Positions 21,590 through 31,971 of a stretch of DNA of 64,000 nucleotides are shown here, piece by piece. A program made the translations under genes and the position numbers. Position 1 is the first letter of the stretch. The number at the start of each line of letters is the position of its first letter. A model generated the notes under the pieces. That model was not told the DNA's origin. It searched no databases and saw only the letters and a list, made by a program, of their open reading frames with translations. This DNA comes from Rugalucina vietnamica (lineage: Eukaryota > Mollusca > Bivalvia > Lucinida > Lucinidae), in contig OZ024875.1 of the NCBI GenBank assembly GCA_964017185.1, positions 49,927,986 to 49,991,985 of the forward strand, written 5' to 3'.

Positions 21590-24001
21590 TTAATCAGCTG
21601 TCCCATACAAAGTATAGTTAAGGTACAGTATACTCTCCTTGCACAGCATATCAACCATAACACCAAATGGTTGTGACATTTTCCCTCGCCATTTATCAAT
21701 TAAGGCTTTTCCTGTCAAAACATTGCCCACTTGATGCCAAGGTTGTTGGCAAACAGTACAATTTTGTGTTGATTTCTCTGCTGTCAAGCTATAAATAGAA
21801 TTTCTGATACTGTCAGTCAAATTCATTCCTGTGAAGTTGTAGATTTCTTCACTAACTTTCATAGGATTTATCGCTAGGTTTTCAAAGTAAACTGTTAGTA
21901 CTCTATTCTGAAGTGCAGGTATTTCTTCTTTCGCCAGAATGTCACGATTGAGTCTTGAACAGTAAAAGGATGTACAGTTTGCTAACTCTTCTAGAGTTGC
22001 ATTTCCACAAGCCAAAACTGCCTTTTGCGACAACAGGGTGTCGTGCGGGTTGCGTACAAGATGGATCACTTTTAACTGCGGCACTTTCTTCATGATGGGT
22101 TTAACAAGATACATGCTTGCACGAACAGTCTTTATCACGCGGTGTTTTGATGCTAAACAGCTTTCTTTCAACTTCTGAACACAAGTATTTATAGTTGAAG
22201 TGTAAAGTTCCCATGTATTATTAGGATTTCTAGTCTCGATACATTGATGGAAAAGCATTGTCTTTTTACCAAAACTTAGAAATTGTTTATCATATAGACC
22301 TTTAATGAAAATTTTCTCGATATCACAGTTGAACCAGGCTTGTAGAGTTGGTATGGCCATTTGTTCCCATTTGTAGTTTCCATGGCGACTGAAACAAAAT
22401 TTTAGCATTCATTGTAGTTTGGGAATATGTAGAATAAACTAGCCTATATGTAGAATCAACAGAGATAAGCAAAGCTTAGTTAAGCTTTAGTCCAAATTTT
22501 CTATTTTTGGAAGACAATTATTTTGTTGAACTCTTATATTAAAAAATTTGTTAGCCATTCGAAAAGCCAAATAGTTACAACTCTATGTAGCACTAAGCAG
22601 ATGCCTATATTTAGATTCTCTACTTGGCAGTTCTTTTGTTTAACATGCTTACATATATGTCCCATTGAGGAACTGTATGTGAAAGTTGGCCCTGAAGCTT
22701 GCTTCCAGCATATGTAATGGCTCAAACACGTAGAAAGTATCGGGATGTTGTTGCATTATCTCCCCTGTCATAGATGAGCCACTACGCATGTAGGTTACAA
22801 TTAATGTGGCTGTATAATTTTGTATGGCTGAAAAAGAAAAAAAAAAAAAAAAAAAAAAAAAAAGGTGCAAAAGCACAGACTTAAACTTTTAGAGTTATAA
22901 ATGAGCTACTCCGCATGTATGTTATGATTAATATGGCTGCAATATATTAATGGCTGAAAAAAGGAAAGGTGCAAAAATATAAAACATGAATCTAAACTTA
23001 AGAGCTACCAAAAAGGAATAAAACCCTGAGCTTTCTGAAGGCTTGAAATTACAGTATATAGAAATAGAGGGTTACATTACGCTAACAAAGCAGCTAATAA
23101 TGTGAATGCTTATCTGTCAGTTTGAATGTAAAGGTGGATCTGTATTTTGTCTTTATAAATTACAGCCTAATGTTCTTTTGCAAGTCACATTTTGTCCAGG
23201 TTTTATAAAGGGTTCTTACCTTGGTTTGTTTTGTCCTGTGTAGGCTTATCATGATGTTTCCAAGCCCACTGCAATTTTCCAGGTAATTCCACTACTGGAG
23301 GAGCTGGCCTCCTAGCTGCTTCAACATGTGGTCTTGTTTCCTTTGTGATAGAAAACTCATGCCATACTGGAAATACAATCTTCTTACAGAGACCAAGCAC
23401 ATTAGAAATCGTTGTTGTTGTTTTTTTTTCATTCAACATCCATTTGTGAATACTGTTTGTTTGTTAGTTATGTTACCAAATGACAAACCACTTGGTACAT
23501 ACTAAAATATGTGGTTGGGTTAAAATTCAGTGTACAGTTTAGACGATACTAATTTCACAGTAGATAATCACGTGACTTGCGGACAGTCCGCTTAATCGGA
23601 ACTCGCTACACTGTCCGGCCCAATCATAACGAGGATCGCAATATTGGCATAAACACCTCAAGGTGAGTGACCGTTTCACTTTGTCAATTTTCTTATTTTT
23701 ATTCGTATTTTTGCTCGAAATCAAACCGTGTGCCATAATGTGAGTATTTTTGCTTGAAGCCCACGGCAACAGAATGCATCCCGGCCACCTGCACTGTAAA
23801 ATAAAACTGAAAAATCTGCGACTCGATCATTTCAATTCTGACAATGATCCAACACATCTGTGTGAAATGGTGAATAAAACCAATACTACACGGATATTTA
23901 AGGCATTCATGATGGGTGGTTACAAACTAGCATATGTCCCTTCCCTTTCCAACCACGGTTTAACAGAAACCACAAGATTTCTTTGATTTTGCATCAAAAA
24001 T

Positions 24002-24038
<37 letters not shown>

Positions 24039-27000
24039 CTTTATTTAAAGAGGAAGCTCAGTTGGACTAGTCCAATCTTCCCTGAGGTCCTCTATCAAAA
24101 CAACACATACAAACAAATATATACAGACATATAAAATACAGAATCGAAAATTTAAACAACTTTTTACATTTTCCACACTGCAAGAGAGGGTTCCATACCT
24201 AGGGTATTAAATTTTCTTGACTTCTTTTCCAATCAAGATACACCGTTTCTGAACTGGTGAAGAGATGATGCATTTCTGATATTGTCTGGAATTGAGTTCC
24301 ATATCTTAGATCCTGAGTATGCAAGGCTGTTTCTGTACAGTTCAAAATTTGGTTTTGGAACATACAGAAGATTATCTGATGTAGATCTCAGTGTTCTGTC
24401 ATGCACTTCTCTTGAGAACTTAAAAATACTAGCTAAGTAGGGTGGAGTTAAGTTATGCATGATTTTATACATCAATATTGCTTTCTGGTACATTACTCTT
24501 TTAGGAAACTCCATCCATTTTAATTCAGCAAAAAGCTCAGCTGATGGAGTTTCTATTGGTTTATCTAAAATGGACCTTGCAGCTCGCTTTTGAAATTTGA
24601 CGACTGTTTCCAAGAGTGTAGAATTAGCATTACCCCATATTGTACAGCAATAGTCCAGATGTGGGAGAATATAAGCATTATAAAAGAGCTTTCTTGTTGC
24701 TACATTTAGATCACACCCTGTGTATGACTACTGTACGCAATATTGCTCGTATGCATTTTTCTACTGACCGCAATATAGCCATTGCATTTTACTACTGTCC
24801 GCAATATAGCCATTAAAGCTCATATTCTAGTTTGCGTTAAAAACAGGGTTAGACCTCAAAGCTTTCGACATTATACAATTGCTGCCTTAATGTCCAGGCT
24901 GGCACGAGTGTTTTGAGGGTTTTTTCTTCTCAGTTAAAGCCCCAGTGCTTTCAATATGTTATTTCATTCATGTCAAGACGAGGCAATAAATAGAAGGGGC
25001 GAAAACGTGAATATCCTGAGAAAAATCACCAGACACAACCGCATGCAGAGCTTGGCTTGTCTCACATGTGCTCTAACACACCCAGTGACCAGGCCACAGC
25101 GGATGATCGAATAAATTAAGAGCGACAATGAAATCAGCGGCCGCCGAGACTGCCAAAGGAGTGTTATGAACAGTAATCAAAGGAAGAATTTGTTTATATC
25201 TACATTCATTTCAGTCTATTGTTGAAAAATATACCGAGACGATCACATGTACATGCAAATAGAAAGTTTATATACACACAATTTTTCTTCAAACAACGGC
25301 ACGGCATCAATGACATAATGGCGCTAACAACATCCAATCACATCGGTGAGAGCCACGACTTTTGACGTCACTACTTCTAAGTTCATTATATGACGTCGTG
25401 TCGTGACGCAATGTATTTCTGGAACAATGAACCACACCCCGGTTGTATAAGTTCATTTAAGCTTTGTATCAAAAATGTAGATACTTGCTATAAATAAATT
25501 GTAAAAAAAATTAAAAAAAAATCCTACCTACCGTCCCTATTTTGAAATTTCATGTAACCTGATACACACATATTTTTTAAGCCCATACAAAACGGTGGAT
25601 TTCTCGCTATGCGGCTCAGTCATGTGTTCCCAGATAATGGTACGAAATGGCAAGAAATTGAAAATACATCTGCATGCACACATAATTCAACATATTAATG
25701 AGTAAAAGATGCAAATCCTAACTGTTGCTGGACTATTTTTGTGAATGCTTATAAAATATTTTATCAGAGAATCACTAAAACTATATCTTCATCCCAATGC
25801 CAACACAAAGAGGTGTACATGTACAAATGCAACTATATACGAGTAGACTGTAGTAACTACGTAAACCATCACGTGTTGATACATTTAGGAAAGTGCGTGG
25901 GGGGGGGGGGGGTGGAGAAAAAGAAACAAAACAGTCATAGTCCGACTACGACCTTAGGCGGATCACCAGTCAGACGATCCCATGGTGTGGCACATAGAAA
26001 TGTGAAATGTCCTTGCAAAACATAAATGACAGACTACACAAGTAGGCTATACGCTTTAGCAAAATCAACCTGAACATATTGTTTCAACAAAACATCGTTT
26101 ATCAAATAAATCATTCTCATCTCACAACTACATGTATTGATTACTAGTTGAGTGTGGACTGGTGTGGGTGCGAATCCCACTCGGGTCACATGTGGGTCAA
26201 ACCAAGTGTTTATTGCGGGTGAGATATGTAGGTTTTCTCGGGGTAATTCCATTTTCGCCAACCTGCATATTGGCTCTTCTCGACATGAGTGAAATAATCC
26301 TGAAAATTATGAAAAAGTGAATAATAACTGAATAGATCATTTTCTGACCATCACCTCAGGCGTGGAGACTGGCTATATTTAGCTAGTTAAAAGAAAATGA
26401 AACATTCGGGATGCGCCAATAAAACTATTTACAAAAAGCAGACAAACACATTACCTTTGTACCACAAATCTCAATTAAACATCAGGATTACATGTCCGTG
26501 GCATGTATACCCCCTTGAACCCCACTTTTATATAGCAAAACAGGGGTATGCAGGGGTATGCCTATTTTTCTTATTTTTGTTCCAAAACATATATTTTGGG
26601 TACTCGTTAGAACGAGGCGGTTCTAACGTGTACCCACAATGTATGTTTTGAGTGACAATATTAAAAATATCAAAATGTTTCAATGAAATTTTCAAATGTT
26701 TGCTTCTGACAAAATCTCTATATACTTCATGGGCATGTTTTCGTAATGAAAACGCCTCGGCGGTCTTAACTGAGACCACTGGACAGGGTAGTTAGAACTG
26801 TGGGAGAAAGAAATTTATAGCATCAATTATCTCTATACTACATGGGTAGGCTTTGGAATCTTTTATTATCTCAATTTCCATCTCATAACGCGGCTTCTCT
26901 GTGTATTTTTATGCGCAATATTGCGGACAGTCCAAATCTCGACGCGAGCAATATTTGATTCCGTACAGTTGCAATATTGCGGTCAGTCATGTGGCAAACA

Positions 27001-28666
27001 TTGCGTAGCAATAATAGCCTTGAAAAACGCTATTTTCGAAAGATTTGACCCAAACCCATGTGGTTTGTAATAGAAAATAGATTGATGTACACATATTCCT
27101 CGCGAAAACTCTTTGACTTCACATTATTAGGAAAATAGAAATGTTGACACTGATCGGGCAATATTTTTCTCGGGAGCCGGTGATTTTCCCGATATATTTT
27201 GGTGTCGTATGGCTCATGGAAAAGGAAATTACCTGTCAGATTTTGTACAACTGCTTTTCGTACCAGCCTCTTTTAATGTGTAGGTCGTTTTAATAATTTT
27301 ATGCAACGTGTATAGTGGAAAAATCGAAAATATGTGTATAACTCACCTTGAGGTGTTTAGGGCAATATTGCGATCCACGTTATGATTGAACCGGACAGTG
27401 TAGCGAGTTCCGATTAGGCGGACTGTCCGCAAGTCACGTGATTATCTACTGTGAATTTTAAACTGAAAATATTGTGTTACTGCAACGAGTTATTCCCAAC
27501 GTTTAATATGTATTTATAAATACATGTATGTAGGCAAGTAGGAACTACACAAGTTTCACTATATGACATGCAGCTGCAAACGCAGTACTAACTTTTCAGT
27601 AAAATAATTCGGACAGCAGAATTTATTCAAAACTATTTCCACACAATCATTTTGTGCATTTTGGCTAGAAATTAAATGTACTAATTTTGTGTTTATGGAA
27701 CGTCTACTGCCTCTTTTGTTATATGCGTTACCATTTAAAAGTAAAATTAATTATGTACTAAGAAATACAGTTGTTTTTAGCGTATGGTTATCTGTTTGCT
27801 TATTTTTGTTGTTTTTAGACTTAAATGCACAAAACTACCAAATGTTTATTTTATTTCGGTTCTCAAGAAAGTGGCAATATGTCACGTAAGTAAAGCATTC
27901 AAAAGGCCACCACGTCCAAACGCCCCAACATTCAGGTTGCTAACAAGTGTCGTTTTGAAGGGAATTGAATATAGGGATCAACCATGGTTTTCAGTGTTCA
28001 AACATTCGATGGATCACGAGGAAGGTGTTTGAACACAAGGCCGCAGGCCGCGTGTTCAAACACCTTCCGAGTGATCCAGCGAATGTTTGAACACTGAAAC
28101 AAACCATGGTTGATCGCTATTCTTGCATTTTCACTCTAATCCACTTAAAATCTCATGAAAATAACATTAACAACGTAAAAACTCACCGAAAACCGCGGAG
28201 CTTCTTCAACGTCGGCCATTTTGTTTCTACAAAACACATGACGTCACGTCGCATTGACCAATGACGTCGGCCAAAAGCCATGTTCAAACGGCACGTGAAT
28301 TTCATGATTTGAACATGGGTTTTGCAGTTTGAACACGGCTTTCGACCAATCGAAAACGGCTTCAAACAGCCATGCGCATAGATATCTATGCAAGAATAGG
28401 CTTTCAGATCATAACCTACGAAAATCACGGGCATGGTGCACCAGGGTCTAATGGCTCCTCAAAGTCTATTACAGTTTCCCATACTACTCAATTCAAAACA
28501 AAGAATTATGTATATTAACTTGGATGTTCATTTAAAGAAGCAGAAATTTACTATTATAGTAGTACGACTATAATAACACTGTATACTCACCAATATTGAT
28601 AACTCCAATTATCAAAACACACACAATGATCAAGCTTTTTCGGCGTCTTATTATTTTCTTCCACAT
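21590..28666 (-). CDS. Carbohydrate 6-O-sulfotransferase, paralogue A (four exons)
   Basis: Exons in transcript order: 28666-28591, 23366-23220, 22827-22653, 22388-21590, giving 398 aa with intron phases 1, 1, 2. It should transfer sulfate from PAPS to C6 of a sugar in the Golgi. Residues 1-10 are basic, 11-25 form a membrane anchor (SLIIVCVLIIGVINI) and a stem follows. The 5'-phosphosulfate loop is at about 86-95 (TYMRSGSSMTGE). The 3'-phosphate motif is at about 239-254 (KVIHLVRNPHDTLLSQK). Conserved cysteines appear late (CTVCQQPW). The intron that splits the IKGLYD region in paralogues B and C is absent. Intron 1 is 5.2 kb and hosts a 3.9-kb element. The family resembles CHST1-7; the exact acceptor sugar cannot be told. 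Confidence 0.88.
22831..22866 (-). repeat. Expanded poly-pyrimidine tract at exon 3 of paralogue A
   Basis: On the gene strand a T-run of about 27 nt lies immediately before TTTCTTTTTCAG. A shorter version is present in the adjacent duplicate. Confidence 0.8.
22899..23010 (-). pseudogene. Broken duplicate of the PAPS-loop exon start of paralogue A
   Basis: 22899-22953 repeats the first 55 bases of exon 3 (ATGAGCTACTCCGCATGTA on the plus strand against the real ATGAGCCACTACGCATGTA). Similarity continues into the intron as GGCTGAAAAA and GGTGCAAAA. An indel shifts the frame and brings in a stop (CCATATTAATCA). The copy stops before the rest of the exon. A partial local tandem duplication, now non-functional. 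Confidence 0.75.
24000..24720 (-). mobile_element. 5'-truncated LINE, end of the reverse-transcriptase ORF
   Basis: The minus strand reads through about 160 codons from RKLFYNAYILPHLDYCCTIW to the stop at 24233. This includes LQKRAAR-like (VVKFQKRAARSILDK), ELKWMEFPKRVMYQKAILMY and NLTPPYL, the typical C-terminal tail of Jockey/CR1/RTE-like ORF2 proteins. The 3' UTR follows, and the element ends in an ATT repeat (plus strand AAT, 24002-24036), a common LINE tail. The upstream part of the RT is missing, so it cannot move on its own. Confidence 0.85.
24002..24036. repeat. (AAT)n tail of the LINE
   Basis: About eleven AAT units form the 3' end of the minus-strand LINE. Confidence 0.9.
24955..25135 (-). 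mobile_element. SINE, same family as 50205-50450
   Basis: Shares GGGGCGAAAACG, GCTTGGCTTGTCTCACATGTG and CACAGCGGATGATCGAAT with the copy at 50 kb. Degraded. Confidence 0.7.
26130..26315 (+). mobile_element. SINE, forward copy
   Basis: Contains box B-like GGTGCGAATCCCACTC, then GTCACATGTG, GTTTTCTCGGGGT and GTGAAATAATCCTGAAA, in the same order as the SINE at 50 kb. Confidence 0.75.
26481..26748 (-). mobile_element. MITE family 2, copy 2
   Basis: ATCAGGATTACATGTCCGTG at left and GGGCATGTTTTCGTAATG at right. Shares the CCCCTTGAACCCCACTTTTA segment with the copy at 10445-10710, in the opposite orientation. Confidence 0.75.
27976..28115. repeat. Long palindrome (~60-bp arms)
   Basis: Arms from GATCAACCATGG through AAGGTGTTTGAACAC pair with few mismatches around AAGGCCGCAGGCCG. 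It can form a cruciform. It lies about 475 bp from exon 1 of sulfotransferase A, inside intron 1. Confidence 0.85.
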
Positions 28667-28739
28667 CTCTGGAAACAAGGTTTCCGTTTACAGTAAAATA
28701 TTAAAGGTTCACCCCTGCCGGCTGATCACGTTATAACAT

Positions 28740-29025
28740 TGCCTTTACGAAAACGCGCCCATGTGATTAACGTTTTTCTTGAGCTGTAAAAATTGGGAAA
28801 ATATCATATGAAAAATGTTGATGTTTTTTTTTTTTCCTTATTTGTTCTCAAACCATAGATTGTGGGTACACGTTAGAATCCTTCGTCTATGCGGTTCTAA
28901 CGAGTACCCACAATCTCTGTTTTGCACTAACAATTAGATAAATGTACAACTGAACACCGCAGTTTCTCCGATGGTAGAATAGTGCGGTGTAAGGAGTTAC
29001 ATGCCATGGACATGTTATCCTGATG
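28740..29025 (+). mobile_element. MITE family 2, copy 3
   Basis: TTTACGAAAACGCGCCCATG at left, CATGGACATGTTATCCTGATG at right. The inner inverted pair is GTGGGTACACGTTAGAA and CTAACGAGTACCCACAATC. It starts 74 bp upstream of the exon 1 ATG of sulfotransferase A, so it may lie in the promoter. Confidence 0.75.
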
Positions 29026-29245
29026 TTTGTTATAAGCAGAGGAAATCTATTTGCTTCAGACATAAAGTGTCATGTTAAGCACATGGGCATGTCTTGTATA
29101 ATTTATCAGTATTGCTTTATCTGCTAAATAAAAACGAATACTGTCAATTAACAATGTAGGCCATCTGGCTGCCAGAATATCAACGATAAGCATTTTGCTT
29201 TTGGTCCTTTACCATATGTATTTTTGCCTGTTTTCAGACAAAATT

Positions 29246-29465
29246 GAGCCGCCTCATGGGAAAACCAACAATATGCATTGGCGAAAACAAAGACGGTAAC
29301 CGCGAAGCTGATCAGCGCCTTTGTTTTCGCTACTCGTATAGTACAATTCCTCTTCTACTAAAAATCCGAAATTTCAAGCTTCTAGCTCTTTTCTGTGCAT
29401 GTACAGGCCGGTTTGTGTCGGACCTGTTCGGAAACCACATTGTTGGTTTTCCCACGAGGCGGCTC
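29246..29465 (+). mobile_element. GAGCC-hairpin MITE, left stem arm deleted
   Basis: Ends complete. The left arm of the hairpin is missing (AAAACAAAGACGGTAACCGCG). Confidence 0.88.
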
Positions 29466-29538
29466 AAATGTCGTGTACTGAATCAAAATTCGTGGCGCTT
29501 CTGATGAAAAGTGTTAAGTCAAATCATTCGTGCATAAA

Positions 29539-29705
29539 AAATCTTAGTTGTTCACTAGGGCGGTCATATTTTCACCTCAGCACATTTCGAATGTCGTGAA
29601 ACCTCCAAAGTTGGTTACAAATCCCATAAGATGATAGAGGAAATGTTCAGATACGACCATAGCTGTTGACGGGGACGTAAAACTATCCACTAAACAAGTG
29701 AAACA
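29539..29705 (+). mobile_element. SINE-like 3' region (family with GACGTTAA tail)
   Basis: Shares AGGAAATGTxCxGATACGACCATAG and CTGTTGACGGGGACGTAAA with copies at 45.6, 46.7 and 52.4 kb. Decayed. Confidence 0.6.
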
Positions 29706-29852
29706 AAACTGGTAGCGGCGGCTTCGTTGTGGCATGGCTATCAAAATGTTGGCCCGCCGGGCGTTAAATCATAAATCGAGGGCACAACTGGGCACCGATG
29801 GGATTCCAACTACTAATTTGTCGATCTAGAGATGAGAAGTTCGTCGAACCAG

Positions 29853-30160
29853 GGGTTAGTAACTCAAAGCAATCTTAAGCCGACCAACTTAAGTACATGT
29901 ATCTATCTCTTAGGGATTATGATGAATAACTGAAAAGGATCTTAAGTTACGGTGACAACTTAACAGCATCGTAACTTTACGGTCAACTCAAGCCACCTTA
30001 GCATCGTATTATCTTACGAGTGGCGCCTTTCATTTCAAAAAGTTACGATAGTTTAGAAAAGCTTGAATAGCAATGGCGTAAATTCTAAGGCGGTCATCTT
30101 AAGATCATCGTAAGTATGTCGTAAGAAGGGGAACTTACGATGCCTTCGAGTTACTAATCC
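29853..30160. mobile_element. MITE with GGTTAGTAACTC ends
   Basis: GGGTTAGTAACTCAAAG at left and its relative CTTCGAGTTACTAATCC at right. CAG borders both ends. The interior is full of AATCTTAAG / ATCGTAAG words. Confidence 0.7.
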
Positions 30161-30213
30161 CAGATATTTCGCAGGCTCCAACGAAATTTTGTAAACTACA
30201 AGTATTGAACTTG

Positions 30214-30296
30214 TACAGAAAAGTTTACTTTAGTTGATAGATTTTTGGAACATACAGAAAAGTTTACTTTAGCTGATAGATTTTTGGAACATACAG
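30214..30296 (+). repeat. Tandem duplication, ~40-bp unit x2
   Basis: ACAGAAAAGTTTACTTTAG..GATAGATTTTTGGAACAT occurs twice in a row with one substitution. Confidence 0.9.
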
Positions 30297-30977
30297 TATT
30301 TCATGTCATATCGATTGCGCGGTCAGTTAACTTGAATAACATCACAGTCCCTTCTTTCGCACACATTTCGTCTTTGTCAGTGGAAGACCTTTGAGGGAAG
30401 AGACCGAGCATGGCCGCAGAAAAAGTTTCAATCTCGATCTTTATGAAAGAATACTTCTTGCCATCGACCATAAACAACGGATAGGAATGCTGATTTTTTT
30501 TGTTTTATAATGCTAAAACACTCCAACTTACCGCGCATAATATCAGTTTTAGTGGTGTTTTCCTCTGTCATAAACGTCCAAACAATTTCATATTGTGTTT
30601 ATAAATAGACGGATAAAGATCCAAAAATGTTGTACTATGTGTACTTCTTACAAAATGATTTTATTATTAATGATTTTTGCTATACAGGATACGTGTGATG
30701 GTTTGTCGAGCGAAAGTAAATATTCACGCCCGAGTTGATCCACTTAAAACAGCGGTGCATTAATGAAGAGAGGGACGAAAATGGTTGAAAAACTATATTT
30801 CGGCGATTTGGATTTAATATTTAACAATTTCTCAGGAACGAGTGTATCCAGAAAGAGTTTAGACAAACCTGCGCATTTTACCAGTAATGCGGTTTATCTG
30901 TCACCCCGTCCCCTCCCATACATATCCCCTCCAGTCTGAGCATGTCCAGGAAAAGTGGTTTAGTTAAACCATCCATA

Positions 30978-31075
30978 AAAGCCGTATTGCTTTGCTTGGG
31001 TGGCTATATTTATGAAGCACATTTTGAATGTCATGATATCCTAATGTGTGGGTATAGATCTACATTAAAAATGAA
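30978..31075 (+). mobile_element. SINE-like fragment
   Basis: GCTTGGGTGGCTATATTTATG and AAGCACATTTTGAATGTCATG match the repeats at 45.5 and 52.4 kb. Confidence 0.6.
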
Positions 31076-31182
31076 TGTAATTAAATGAAGGCCATGAAAA
31101 AAGGAATGAATAGTCATGTGTCATTTTGAGCATATTTCATAATTTGCAAACAAATAATAGTCCAAAACTAATTATCCAAAAG

Positions 31183-31922
31183 CTAGTGTATAGATGAATG
31201 GTTGCCGAAAGAATACTTAAAATACGGAATGCTTTTCTTGCAAAATCGGTCCACAATAGCTTGAAAATCCGGTTTCATGACCAGGCGCCATTTTTCAACA
31301 CGCGCCTTTATATCAGACGTAGACTTTCCAGCCTGCCAATACTGTCTACATATCAAACATTTACTTTGAGAACTATTTGAAGTCACGCTGTCAACGAAAT
31401 TTCTGACAGTAGCTGTGTATTTCATACCAAAATAGTTGTAAATATCACCAAAAATATCAAGTGGACGAATCGCGATATCCTCATACCGTACTGAATAAAC
31501 TTTATTATTAAAAGTGTCCTCGTTTTCTAAAGTGGCAATATCATCATCTAGTCTTGAACAATATCTGTTCGTGCAGTTGACTAGTTCGTTTAAAGTTCCC
31601 TTTCCACACTGTCTTTTCTTCTTCTGTGACAATAGCGTGTCTTTAGGATCCCTAACTAGATGCAGTATTTTCAGTTGAGGAATTTCTTTCAAAAGCTGAG
31701 AGGCTTGCCGCATCGGGGTTCGAACTGTCTTAACCACTCGATATTTCGACGATAGGCAAATATTCTGTAACATCCTGACGCAATATTTCGCAGTAAAGTT
31801 GAAGAAGTCTGCATTTCCATCTATTTGCACTCTTTTGTCAAAGCATTCCCGCAGGATAGACGTTCTATTGCCGAATCCAAGGAATAAGTTATCAAACAAT
31901 CCTGAAACCATAGAAACAATCA

Positions 31923-31971
<49 letters not shown>

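Larger units (their letters stand above)
23556..27453. mobile_element. 3.9-kb element with ~120-bp inverted ends
   Basis: CACAGTAGATAATCACGTGA starts the left end and its complement ends the right (27433-27453). The match continues through GCGGACAGTCCGC, GGAACTCGCTACACTGTCCGG and CACCTCAAGGTGAGT. AATTT stands on both sides (23551-23555 and 27454-27458), a probable 5-bp duplication. Just inside the ends, words of the type GCAATATTGCGGACAGT are scattered. Inside lie a LINE 3' end, two SINEs and a family-2 MITE. No transposase was seen. It sits in intron 1 of sulfotransferase A. Confidence 0.7.
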
